Positions 1 to 7,705 of a DNA stretch of 64,000 nt are shown here, in pieces; position 1 is the first letter of the stretch; every line of letters begins with the position of its first letter. Below the pieces are notes generated by a model. The model was not told the DNA's origin. It made no database searches and was given only the letters and a program-made list of their open reading frames with translations. The stretch is from UBA1672 sp963977495 (GTDB lineage Bacteria; Pseudomonadota; Alphaproteobacteria; Micavibrionales; Micavibrionaceae): assembly GCA_963977495.1 (NCBI GenBank), contig CAXBOT010000001.1, forward strand, positions 868,001-932,000, written 5' to 3'. The position numbers and the translations under genes are program-made.

Positions 1-1
1 A

Positions 2-130
2 GCGATTAATAGCGGGACGATCATCGTCACAGAAGAGCTTGAACATAACATCAAACAAGCGTGTGAAGACATTGACTTTATCAAGGCTGCCATCACCAAA
101 GCTCTCGGTTTTCAGGAAAAACACGAATGA
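2..130 (+). CDS. C-terminal end of an unknown protein upstream of the relaxase (partial)
   Basis: The first 130 bases hold an open frame that enters from outside the window and stops at TGA 128-130. The 42 visible residues end in GFQEKHE and look like an amphipathic helix, with no recognisable motif. The stop overlaps the relaxase start (ATGA), so the two genes are probably translationally coupled. By position it may be a relaxosome accessory protein of the MobC type, since such genes often precede relaxases, but nothing in the visible residues proves it. Confidence 0.6.
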   Translation, partial: AINSGTIIVTEELEHNIKQACEDIDFIKAAITKALGFQEKHE

Positions 131-1422
131 TTTTAAAAGGATCGCAACGCAGTGGAGCCAAGCAATTGGCAATGCACCTGCTTAAAGCTGAAGAAAACGA
201 GCATGTTGAGATTTATGAAGTAGATGGCTTCTATACGACCAATAAAAACCTTTATAGTGCCTTTAATGAAATCAAAACACTCAGTAGCAGTACACGCTGC
301 AAACAGTTTATGTTTTCGGTGTCACTTAATCCGCCGCAAAATGAAGCTGCACCAGTTGAATATTTCGAACATGCTATTCAGCGCATTGAAGAAAAACTTA
401 ATCTAGAAGGCCAGTCGCGCGTTATTGTTTTTCATGAGAAGGAAGGCCGCCGCCATGCACATTGTGTCTGGTCACGTATTGATTACAAAGAAATGAAAGC
501 GATCAACCTGCCCCACTACAAGCAAAAACTTAACGAAATCGCCAAAGAGCTTTATTTAAAATATGAGTGGGAACTGCCCAAAGGCTTTATTGACCGGCAA
601 TATAGCAACCCTTTGAATTTCACCCTCGCAGAATGGCAACAAGCCAAACGTGCGGGTGAAGACACACATTTGCTCAAAGCTCTTTTTAGGCAATCCTGGG
701 ATCGATCAGATAATAAGCAGGCCTTTGCCAATGCTTTACAAGAATATGGCTTTACACTGGCGCGTGGGGATCGGCGTGGTTATGTTGCCGTTGATTACAA
801 AGGCGAAGTTTATTCATTGAGCCGCTGGACGGGCGTTAAAACACGGGCGCTCAATAATCGCCTAGGTAGCAATGAGGATCTTCCATCTGTTCAAGACGCC
901 AAAGACCATACAGCTAAAAAAATGACCGGCGTCTTGCGAGGATACATTGATGATATCCGGCAAAAAAGGAATAAGAAGTTCCTTCCTTTAAAAAATGCTG
1001 CGCAGACAATGCGCGGCAGCCATAAAAATGCGCGGGAAGAATTGGAGCGCGTACAAAATACGCGGCGCGCGCAGGAAACACAAAGACGAATGGACCGACT
1101 GCCTCAAGGCCTAATAAGAGGCCTACTATCGCGCATTACCGGCAAATACCAAAAAATACAAATGCAAAACGAAATTGAGACGAACGCCTGTAATGAACGA
1201 GACGAGCGAGAAAAGCAGGACTTGGTTGACAAACAACTTGTTGAACGTGGGCGTTTACAAGAAAAAATGGAAGCGGTACGTGAAGAGGATAAAGAAACGC
1301 TTTTAGAAATGCGCAAAGACATTGGTCGTTATTTAGATATGCGCGAAAAACAGCCCGATGCAACGCCCAATTTTACATTAAATGGCCCAGAAAATGTGTC
1401 GCATAGCTATAGTGATAATTAA
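127..1422 (+). CDS. MOB-type relaxase / mobilization nuclease
   Basis: A relaxase nicks and carries the transferred strand of a mobile element at oriT. The N-terminal half holds the metal-binding histidine motif: H103 and HAH at 110-112 in the stretch GRRHAHCVWSRID, typical of VirD2/TraI-like relaxases. The N-terminus (MILKGSQRSGAKQLA) is of the kind seen in relaxases of alphaproteobacterial integrative elements. The C-terminal third (about residues 290-430) is charged, probably helical or coiled coil, and not recognised. The 431-residue length suits a relaxase without a helicase domain. It overlaps the upstream gene by 4 bases. The coupling protein it would need is encoded about 11.5 kb away in the same element. 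The oriT is not in view and may lie to the left. Confidence 0.85.
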   Translation: MILKGSQRSGAKQLAMHLLKAEENEHVEIYEVDGFYTTNKNLYSAFNEIKTLSSSTRCKQFMFSVSLNPPQNEAAPVEYFEHAIQRIEEKLNLEGQSRVIVFHEKEGRRHAHCVWSRIDYKEMKAINLPHYKQKLNEIAKELYLKYEWELPKGFIDRQYSNPLNFTLAEWQQAKRAGEDTHLLKALFRQSWDRSDNKQAFANALQEYGFTLARGDRRGYVAVDYKGEVYSLSRWTGVKTRALNNRLGSNEDLPSVQDAKDHTAKKMTGVLRGYIDDIRQKRNKKFLPLKNAAQTMRGSHKNAREELERVQNTRRAQETQRRMDRLPQGLIRGLLSRITGKYQKIQMQNEIETNACNERDEREKQDLVDKQLVERGRLQEKMEAVREEDKETLLEMRKDIGRYLDMREKQPDATPNFTLNGPENVSHSYSDN

Positions 1423-1493
1423 AATAAGCACTATTTTATAATATATTAATAATTTTATAATTAATTCATATAATTAGACTATATTTAATAAAC

Positions 1494-1523
1494 TTGATTT
1501 GTCAGAAATAAATATGTTATTAT
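1494..1523 (+). promoter_or_regulatory. Possible sigma-70 promoter of the abiE pair
   Basis: In a very AT-rich 120-base gap, TTGATT (1494-1499) and TATTAT (1518-1523) are 18 bases apart, and the start codon of the AbiEi-like gene follows 21 bases later. AT-richness makes chance matches likely. AbiEi-type antitoxins usually repress their own promoter, but no clear operator repeat was found here. Confidence 0.3.
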
Positions 1524-1544
1524 CTTACTATAAGGATAGATGAT

Positions 1545-2171
1545 ATGAATACGATTATACAAACCATAACCCGCAGAATTCGCGCTAAACAGCGCGGCTG
1601 GGTCTTTACACCTAAAGACTTTCTGGATGTTGGGTCACGCGCAGCCGTTGACCAAACGCTGTCACGTCTGGTGAAGCAAGGTTTCATCAGACGACTGGAT
1701 CGTGGTGTTTATGACTTCCCCAAAACTCATCCAACGCTTGGCATACTCTCCCCTAGTGCAGATGATCTTGCGCAGGCTGTTGCGGCGCAAACCGGCGATA
1801 TTGTTTTTCCATCGGGTGCGGCGGCGGCTAATTTCCTGGGCCTATCAACACAAGTGCCTGCCAGGCCGGTTTTCATGACCAATGGCTCAACCAGAACAAA
1901 GAAAGTAGCGGGTCGTAACATTCGCCTTCAACATGCCCGAGTGCCCATCATGCAGCAGATATCTGATAAAGCGAACTTTGTTCTTCAAGCCCTTTACTAT
2001 CTGGGGCAGAATAACATTGATGATGATGTGATAATCAAATGCGCTGATCGTTTGGATGATAAAGATTTTAGGAAACTCGCCTCTATTCTTTCACGCATTC
2101 CAGGCTGGATGGCCGATATGATTTTAAAGATGCAGGACATAAAAAATGGACAAATTCGCGCGGCAGCCTGA
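1545..2171 (+). CDS. AbiEi-like antitoxin (DUF6088-type winged helix protein)
   Basis: This is the antitoxin and transcriptional regulator of an AbiE (type IV) toxin-antitoxin pair. The N-terminal 60 residues form a winged-helix-type segment (RGWVFTPKDFLDVGSRAAVD, then RLDRGVYDFPK), the usual start of AbiEi/DUF6088 proteins. The middle has the conserved-looking stretch GDIVFPSGAAAANFLGLSTQ. The 208-residue length fits the family. A start with TAAGGATAG upstream gives a reasonable ribosome binding site. Its last 26 bases overlap the start of the nucleotidyltransferase gene in another frame, the normal antitoxin-toxin arrangement. In this setting it probably stabilises the element or protects against phage, which is an inference from the family. 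Confidence 0.8.
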   Translation: MNTIIQTITRRIRAKQRGWVFTPKDFLDVGSRAAVDQTLSRLVKQGFIRRLDRGVYDFPKTHPTLGILSPSADDLAQAVAAQTGDIVFPSGAAAANFLGLSTQVPARPVFMTNGSTRTKKVAGRNIRLQHARVPIMQQISDKANFVLQALYYLGQNNIDDDVIIKCADRLDDKDFRKLASILSRIPGWMADMILKMQDIKNGQIRAAA

Positions 2172-3246
2172 GACGGAGAGAAAGGATCTTCTGCAAGAAG
2201 CTGCCAGTCAAATGGATTTGGCCGATATTATTCTTGAGAAAGATTTCTGGGTCTGCTGGACATTAAAGCGCTTATTCACCAATCCCGATCTTGCACCCCA
2301 TTTAACCTTCAAAGGCGGAACCTCCTTGTCCAAGGGTTATGATGTTATAGAACGATTTTCGGAAGATATTGATTTAACAATCAGCCGCAACGCACCGTTC
2401 CTTGAAGACGGGAAGCTCCCATCGGAAGATGATATCTCAAACAACGAGCGAAAGAGACGAATCGAAGCATTAAAATCCAATGCGCAGCAATTTGTTCATG
2501 ATGTGGCTTTAACTCATATCAAAACTGACATTGAAGAATCTCTTGGCACCTCCGATGGATGGGGCATCACTCTTGATCAAGACGATCCTGATGGGCAAAC
2601 CATTCTTTTTCACTATCCTCATGTCTTTGATTATCACAAAATAATAAGATCTGATCAGGCATCCGTTATGCGCGGCGTAATGCGAGGCACTGCAGGAAGA
2701 GGAATAAAAACAACAATCGTTCCTAGCTATGTCCGTCCGGTCGTACGACTTGAATTTGGAGCACGCGGTGATATAGAGCCCAATGAAATGCGCAGCATAA
2801 AACCCTATGCTGCGGATATTTTCCCTGATCAGTTTGAAAACCCAGATTGCGAGATTTCTATGCTTGGGGCAGAGCGCACCTTCTGGGAAAAAGCAACAAT
2901 ACTGCATTCCCTTTATCATGGCGTAAACTTAAGAGACAGAATGTCCCGTCATTATTACGACACGTTCATGCTTGATCAAAAAGGCATAGCTGATAGCGCA
3001 ATTCAAGCCCCTGCCCTTTTGGAACAAGTTGTGCAAAACAAAAGCCTTATGTTTAAGGACAACAAAGCATCATACGAAACGGCAGAGATTGGAAGCCTAA
3101 AACTACTCCCCACAGAAGAACAATTAAGCATTCTCAAGGATGATTATAAAAAAATGGATGAAATGTTCATGGCTGATTATCCAGCATTCGATGAAATAAT
3201 GGACGGATTGAGCGCTTTGGAACAAAAGATCAATCAGGACACATAA
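2146..3246 (+). CDS. AbiEii toxin, nucleotidyltransferase
   Basis: A minimal nucleotidyltransferase toxin of the AbiEii/MenT type; characterised relatives modify tRNA or other RNA ends and stop translation. The signature is complete: GGTSLSKG at residues 57-64 followed by RFSEDIDL at 70-77, giving the GS and DxD parts of the DNA polymerase beta-like fold. A later stretch ERTFWEKATILHSLYH is also typical of AbiEii proteins. Length is 366 residues. It overlaps the AbiEi-like gene by 26 bases, with AGGA about 9 bases before the ATG. Both genes appear intact, so the pair is probably functional. Confidence 0.85.
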   Translation: MDKFARQPETERKDLLQEAASQMDLADIILEKDFWVCWTLKRLFTNPDLAPHLTFKGGTSLSKGYDVIERFSEDIDLTISRNAPFLEDGKLPSEDDISNNERKRRIEALKSNAQQFVHDVALTHIKTDIEESLGTSDGWGITLDQDDPDGQTILFHYPHVFDYHKIIRSDQASVMRGVMRGTAGRGIKTTIVPSYVRPVVRLEFGARGDIEPNEMRSIKPYAADIFPDQFENPDCEISMLGAERTFWEKATILHSLYHGVNLRDRMSRHYYDTFMLDQKGIADSAIQAPALLEQVVQNKSLMFKDNKASYETAEIGSLKLLPTEEQLSILKDDYKKMDEMFMADYPAFDEIMDGLSALEQKINQDT

Positions 3247-3288
3247 GAAGTTAAATGGGGATGCCGGGCGGGCGGGAACGCAACCGGC

Positions 3289-3341
3289 GGGGCAAAGCCC
3301 CAAGAGGTGGCCATAGTCGAAAACCGTTTAAAACGGTTTTC
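3289..3341. terminator. Two hairpins between abiEii and the convergent ardA
   Basis: GGGGCAAAGCCCC (3289-3301) is followed by a perfect 23-base inverted repeat at 3319-3341, with arms GAAAACCGTTT and AAACGGTTTTC. The genes on both sides end here in opposite directions, so the second hairpin, with A and T tracts in its arms, may serve as a two-way terminator. There is no long T run outside the stem, so efficiency is uncertain. Confidence 0.5.
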
Positions 3342-3354
3342 TGTAAGAAAGCTT

Positions 3355-3861
3355 TTAATCACAGCGATAAATGTAGTTGGTGTTATCAATGTTGATTTCG
3401 CTGTAATCCATGCCCAAATCCCGCGCCATAGCGTCATAATCGAGATAAAATTGGATGCTCTCAGGAATTGGCCCATAGAGACCATCATCAACAAACTGTA
3501 TGGCCAAGTCTTTCAATGTGTCCATTTCATAGAGATCGATTTCAAATTGATCAGGATTATCTTTATCAAGATCAAAACTATACACAACTTCACCAACGGC
3601 AATAATCACCTTGATTTTATCGTCATACTCCCACTCTTCGACGATATCAAAAAATGCCGAAAAATTGCATTGTGATATCCCTAATGCAGTAAACAACTTC
3701 GCATCGATGTATTCACCATCAATAAACTGGATTTCAAATTCTTCAACAGGATCACCATAAGAATTACAGAGTTTGTCCGCTTTTTCCTGATATTCCTCTG
3801 ATGTTTCAAAATAAAAACCACACGCAGATATATCGTAGGGCTGGGCATAGAGTTTAGTCAT
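3355..3861 (-). CDS. ardA: ArdA-type antirestriction protein
   Basis: ArdA proteins are acidic DNA mimics that block type I restriction enzymes when an element enters a new host. The 168-residue product starts MTKLYAQPYDISACGFYF and contains GDPVEEFEIQFIDGE, both close to what is seen in alphaproteobacterial ArdA-like proteins; it is strongly acidic throughout. The frame is open further upstream, but the start at 3861 has a strong ribosome binding site (AGAGGAG, 8 bases before ATG) and gives the normal family length. It converges with abiEii. A short hairpin lies just upstream (3887-3904) and may take part in control. It is one of several cargo genes dealing with host or phage conflict. Confidence 0.85.
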   Translation of the reverse strand: MTKLYAQPYDISACGFYFETSEEYQEKADKLCNSYGDPVEEFEIQFIDGEYIDAKLFTALGISQCNFSAFFDIVEEWEYDDKIKVIIAVGEVVYSFDLDKDNPDQFEIDLYEMDTLKDLAIQFVDDGLYGPIPESIQFYLDYDAMARDLGMDYSEINIDNTNYIYRCD

Positions 3862-4185
3862 GTGTTTCACTCCTCTTTTGGATTTGGGTTGCGAATATGC
3901 AACCTTGGCTCCCGCCCGAGGGTGGGGGTAGCACGCACAAGAGCAGCGCATAGCGAGGGGGATCACCCGGCTTGCACGGAATGAAATGAAGGAAAGTTGG
4001 GGATGCGGTATGGGATGTTTATCGAAGACTCTAGTGCACGCGAGGGGCAACGTCCCTTAGAAAGGTCAGCATCGTGATGACGGAATCAGGAAAATATAAA
4101 CTTCTAATAACTTTTAAAACATGGAATTTTAGCAGACTTATATTACTCTGTATGGACAACAAAGCTCTAAGAAGAAAATAAAGAC
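3862..4185. promoter_or_regulatory. Divergent intergenic region between ardA and the PhoD-like gene
   Basis: This 324-base stretch must hold the promoters of two divergent genes. GGTTGC and GCAACC (3887-3892 and 3899-3904) form a perfect hairpin 26 to 43 bases before the ardA start, so it lies in the leader or acts as an operator. A weaker hairpin with AGGGG and CCCTT arms lies near 4045-4060. The left two thirds are GC-rich, the right third AT-rich. No gene is seen in it. Confidence 0.35.
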
Positions 4186-5808
4186 ATGGCCAATAAGATA
4201 AAAAGCTATTTTGCATCTGAACCAATTACCCAAGTAATTGGCCCACAAATCGGTATTGTACCAGAAACCAATACCGTAAAAATCACTATTGCGTTCCCAA
4301 ATCAAGCCTTCAGAAAACTAACATGCGTGCTTCTCGATCAAGAAAACCAAATAATTGATAAAATAGAATGCAAAGTTCTAAACGAAGTATTTGGTCATTA
4401 TATTTTTGAGTTCCATGGCCTTTCGTCAAAAGAAAAATATCAATACAGGTTTATTGACGAAGAAGAGACGGAAATAGATCTCGAAGGAGGACTAACACCG
4501 AATGATTGTTGTTTTGTTATTCCAGATTTTAATACGCAAACAGATTTTGTTCTATTGAGTTGCAATAATCCGTTCCACTCAGGTCAGAAAGAAGAAGCCC
4601 AATTCAAGATGTGGGAATTACTCAGACAACAAATAAAAGATGACCGTAGTATTGCATTGCTCATTCAAGGTGGAGACCAATTATACAATGACGATATTGA
4701 AATGGAATGCCTAAAACTCCTCAAAGACACCCCGGATGACCAAAGCCAAGTCCATCAGATGATCATTAAAAACTATCAGCATTACTACGGCAATATTGAT
4801 TACAGAAAAATTATGGCCAGCACACCAAGCGTCGCCATGTTAGATGATCATGACATCACTGACGGGTGGGGTGGACGCCCAGAGAGCTTTGACAAAGACA
4901 AGAACATCAAGCCAGAATGGCAGGCCTTTTTTGATATTAGCTATGAAGCCTTTAAGGCCTACCAAACGAGCAAAAACCCAAGCATAAGACTAGCTGAGGG
5001 CACAGAAACAACTTACATTGATTTTGGAAAAAACCGCTTATACTTAATGGATTTGAGAAAAGAAAAGAACATTCACAATGGAACAAATCCCCTACTCAGC
5101 AAAACCCATGAAGAAAATTTAACCTGCTCTATAAGATCACTACCGGATCATATTCAGAGCCTATTTATTCTTAGCCCTGTAGTACCAGTGAGAATCAACC
5201 CTACAACAGAAGAGGCGCTGGGTGATTTTTCACGCTTCTTATACGAGTGTCGTGGTAAAGCAAAAATAAAAATGAACTCCTCTGAACAATGGGGTTGGTT
5301 TTGGAAGTGTGTTTATGCCCTCTCAGGCGTTGGCGGTATAGCAGATCTCACGGATGATCTGGTAGACGGTCTAGCCTCCATCACTAACAGACCCTTTCTT
5401 ATCAGGCTATTACAAGAAATGGCGATACTGCAGAAAGCCAAAGGCACAAAACTCGTCATTCTAAGCGGGGATATACATGTAGGAGGCGTATCGGAAATTT
5501 TTGTTAGAGACGGCAATCAGAAAACGATCATTTCCCAAATAGTAAGTAGCCCTATCGGCTATGAACCAATGAAAAAAATTGCCAAAGATAAAACAACCGA
5601 AGAAATAGAGTATGAGATCAAAATAAAAGCCAAAAACTCCAGTACAGAAGAGGATACAGTAAAAATTACGGCACGTAATATCTTCTACAGGTCAGATCGA
5701 AATTTTGCGATTTACAGGAACAGCGAAACATTGACAGAAGATAGAGTAGAATTCCATTTTGAAGGCCTGTCAGAACCAATTTTATCTCCTGTATCATTTT
5801 CTAAATAA
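4186..5808 (+). CDS. PhoD-like metallophosphatase, cytoplasmic type
   Basis: A calcineurin-like phosphoesterase of the PhoD/alkaline phosphatase D type. Residues about 14-105 look like a beta-sandwich (fibronectin-like) domain as in other PhoD-like proteins. The metal motifs follow: SCNNPF near 125, GGDQLYND at 162-169, MLDDHDITDGWGG at 218-230, and a late LSGDIHVGG. There is no signal peptide and no Tat motif, unlike secreted PhoD phosphatases, so it should act in the cytoplasm; the substrate is unknown. It is a single gene with its own upstream region, ending convergently against the CBASS operon 91 bases away. Codon use and AT content match the surrounding element, so it is cargo. A role in defence or nucleotide signalling is conjecture. 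Confidence 0.75.
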   Translation: MANKIKSYFASEPITQVIGPQIGIVPETNTVKITIAFPNQAFRKLTCVLLDQENQIIDKIECKVLNEVFGHYIFEFHGLSSKEKYQYRFIDEEETEIDLEGGLTPNDCCFVIPDFNTQTDFVLLSCNNPFHSGQKEEAQFKMWELLRQQIKDDRSIALLIQGGDQLYNDDIEMECLKLLKDTPDDQSQVHQMIIKNYQHYYGNIDYRKIMASTPSVAMLDDHDITDGWGGRPESFDKDKNIKPEWQAFFDISYEAFKAYQTSKNPSIRLAEGTETTYIDFGKNRLYLMDLRKEKNIHNGTNPLLSKTHEENLTCSIRSLPDHIQSLFILSPVVPVRINPTTEEALGDFSRFLYECRGKAKIKMNSSEQWGWFWKCVYALSGVGGIADLTDDLVDGLASITNRPFLIRLLQEMAILQKAKGTKLVILSGDIHVGGVSEIFVRDGNQKTIISQIVSSPIGYEPMKKIAKDKTTEEIEYEIKIKAKNSSTEEDTVKITARNIFYRSDRNFAIYRNSETLTEDRVEFHFEGLSEPILSPVSFSK

Positions 5809-5899
5809 AAGAAACCGACAGGATCAGCCTGGCTACAAATAGATAAAGAAACATCGTACTCTTTGCTCAACGTTCTATAGCGATGGAACATATCGTTGG

Positions 5900-6601
5900 T
5901 TAAATTTTTGAATACTGATTAATCTCACCAAGTTTCTCAAAGAGACTGCCTTTCATAGCAAAATCAACAAATTGTTCTTTCGAGATTATAAGTGCAAGAG
6001 CCTTTCCTCGTTGCCGACCGGGCAACAAGGCCCAAACAGCATTTTTTGTAAGTCGAGGATCCGCATCTATAGCATCCTCAAAGTCGAATAATATAGGAAC
6101 TGACCTATCCACCCAAGATGCTGGAAAACATTCCTCAGGAAAAGAAACAAAATAAATACCTCTTTGTTTTGTACGATGAAACCCTTCCGCTCCTCTAACA
6201 AATCTTTTGTAATCAGTCTTACGCCGCGCACCATTAAGAACCCAAACCATTCTTTGATAGAAGCCTTCCCTTTTTTCAACCTCCTCAAGCTTGATATGTG
6301 AGTATTGGAACTCGATTACAAAACCATCTTCAGTACGAATATCTGCAATGTGTTTTTCACCAGTACCTTCATCTTGCAATATGGTTTCTTGCCAAGTCTC
6401 AGGAAAACGGTTTTTCCATTCTCGATGCCACTCGGTTTCATTTTCCCACCAAGGATCACAGTTTATTTTCCCTTTATGCGCCCAATGCCAGACTATAACA
6501 TCACCGCAACGAGGGATCATCACAGCTCCGCACCCGGGGCACCTGCCTCTTAACTTTGGCTCAGGTTCTGTGCGTTTTCCATTAACTAGTGCGTATTTCA
6601 T
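5900..6601 (-). CDS. CoiA-like nuclease, third gene of the CBASS operon
   Basis: A 233-residue protein resembling the competence protein CoiA family. The N-terminus has a putative zinc site: C21 and C24 in RGRCPGCGAV, then H39 and H42 in VWHWAHKGK. The next segment, EWHREWKNRFPETWQE, is typical of CoiA-like proteins. It is followed by a PD-(D/E)xK-like core, HIADIRT (D87) and VIEFQYSH (E97 and Q99). This suggests a DNA nuclease. The gene starts 8 bases after the SAVED effector stop and is last in the operon, so it is very probably cotranscribed with CBASS. Whether it is a second effector, a DNA-processing partner or a passenger cannot be told from sequence. Confidence 0.75.
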   Translation of the reverse strand: MKYALVNGKRTEPEPKLRGRCPGCGAVMIPRCGDVIVWHWAHKGKINCDPWWENETEWHREWKNRFPETWQETILQDEGTGEKHIADIRTEDGFVIEFQYSHIKLEEVEKREGFYQRMVWVLNGARRKTDYKRFVRGAEGFHRTKQRGIYFVSFPEECFPASWVDRSVPILFDFEDAIDADPRLTKNAVWALLPGRQRGKALALIISKEQFVDFAMKGSLFEKLGEINQYSKI

Positions 6602-6609
6602 TTTAGTAC

Positions 6610-7701
6610 TTATATTTTAGTAACTTTTATGCTTGCTTGCTTTCCATGTGTTGGTAATTCAACGGACCACGGATAGGGCACCTCATGCGATTGTTCGTAT
6701 TGGTAAATTCTAGCTGACGGCAAATTTCTAGGATCATAATGACGTCCTAAATTAAAAACCACACTGTTTGGCGCAGCTACAATTAAATGCACCCTTGAGA
6801 TACCTAACCCTTTCAGCTTAACAAGCAACTCAAAAAATTCTCTCCCCAACTCTTGCTGCTTAACCAAAGACCAATGACAAGAAGGATTACCATTCGGCAA
6901 TTCCATATGAAGCATCGGAATAGACCCAAAACACCGCTCTATCGCCTCTAAGTCAACTCCATAAGAAACAGAAAGAGCGAGAACAACTTCATCAACGTCT
7001 GATGAAATATCATTTAAGCCCGTAATTTGAAAACGATCCCCATCGTCATCACCATTTAAAGAACGCCAGCTTTTTTGGTAACGATCCCAATCGAAAACGT
7101 CTATATCACCTTCATCATCTAAAAGCATACCTGTAAGAAAAGTGAACGGAACCGGCATTAACCCACCATAAACAATAGAAGTATCATTTGGGTCTGTATC
7201 CGCCATTCGTTGCCGGACATCACGATTAACATGGACAACCTCAGAAAGAGCAGTGTCTGGGTTTTCTACCTCATTGTCTTTATTTCTGATATCCATAGAA
7301 ATAAGATGTCTACTCCCTTTATATTTTTTGAGAGAGCTACTTAGAGGAATACTAGGACTCACCCTTAAGCCACGCTGTTCAATGATAATGACTTTTCTTC
7401 TGTTGGCTTCTCGCATGTAATCACACACCGCGACAATTAAGCCAACTACAATGAGAAAAATGCCTACAAAAAAAGCTCCGAAAATTAAAAATTCAGGAGC
7501 ATCAGAAAAAGAAAAGTTTAACTGAAATAGGTTGCTAACACTGGAAACACTAAAGCCAAGGACAAAACCACCGCCAATAGAAGCAATAACTAAGGATGCA
7601 CCTAAACTAATCAGGCGCACAGGCAAAGATTTAACTCTAAAGACCCAATCAACGGCCCTCCGAAAAAAATAATCCCACTTGTTATCCTGATTAATGTTCA
7701 T
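6610..7701 (-). CDS. CBASS effector: two transmembrane segments plus SAVED domain
   Basis: A CBASS effector that should bind the cyclic nucleotide made by the neighbouring CD-NTase and damage the membrane. Two hydrophobic segments lie at about residues 29-52 and 71-95. The C-terminal region (about 170-355) ends in SRVHLIVAAPNSVVFNLG and then RIYQYEQ, the typical end of a SAVED ligand-sensing domain. The 363-residue length fits 2TM-SAVED proteins. The gene lies 4 bases after the CD-NTase gene and 8 bases before the CoiA-like gene. In the known logic of such effectors, ligand binding causes assembly and loss of membrane integrity; that step is inferred from family. Confidence 0.82.
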   Translation of the reverse strand: MNINQDNKWDYFFRRAVDWVFRVKSLPVRLISLGASLVIASIGGGFVLGFSVSSVSNLFQLNFSFSDAPEFLIFGAFFVGIFLIVVGLIVAVCDYMREANRRKVIIIEQRGLRVSPSIPLSSSLKKYKGSRHLISMDIRNKDNEVENPDTALSEVVHVNRDVRQRMADTDPNDTSIVYGGLMPVPFTFLTGMLLDDEGDIDVFDWDRYQKSWRSLNGDDDGDRFQITGLNDISSDVDEVVLALSVSYGVDLEAIERCFGSIPMLHMELPNGNPSCHWSLVKQQELGREFFELLVKLKGLGISRVHLIVAAPNSVVFNLGRHYDPRNLPSARIYQYEQSHEVPYPWSVELPTHGKQASIKVTKI

Positions 7702-7705
7702 TATT

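Noticed and set aside
3307..3675. 122-codon frame on the plus strand opposite ardA
   Set aside because: It is the antisense of a well-supported ArdA gene that has a strong ribosome binding site; the translation has no family features.
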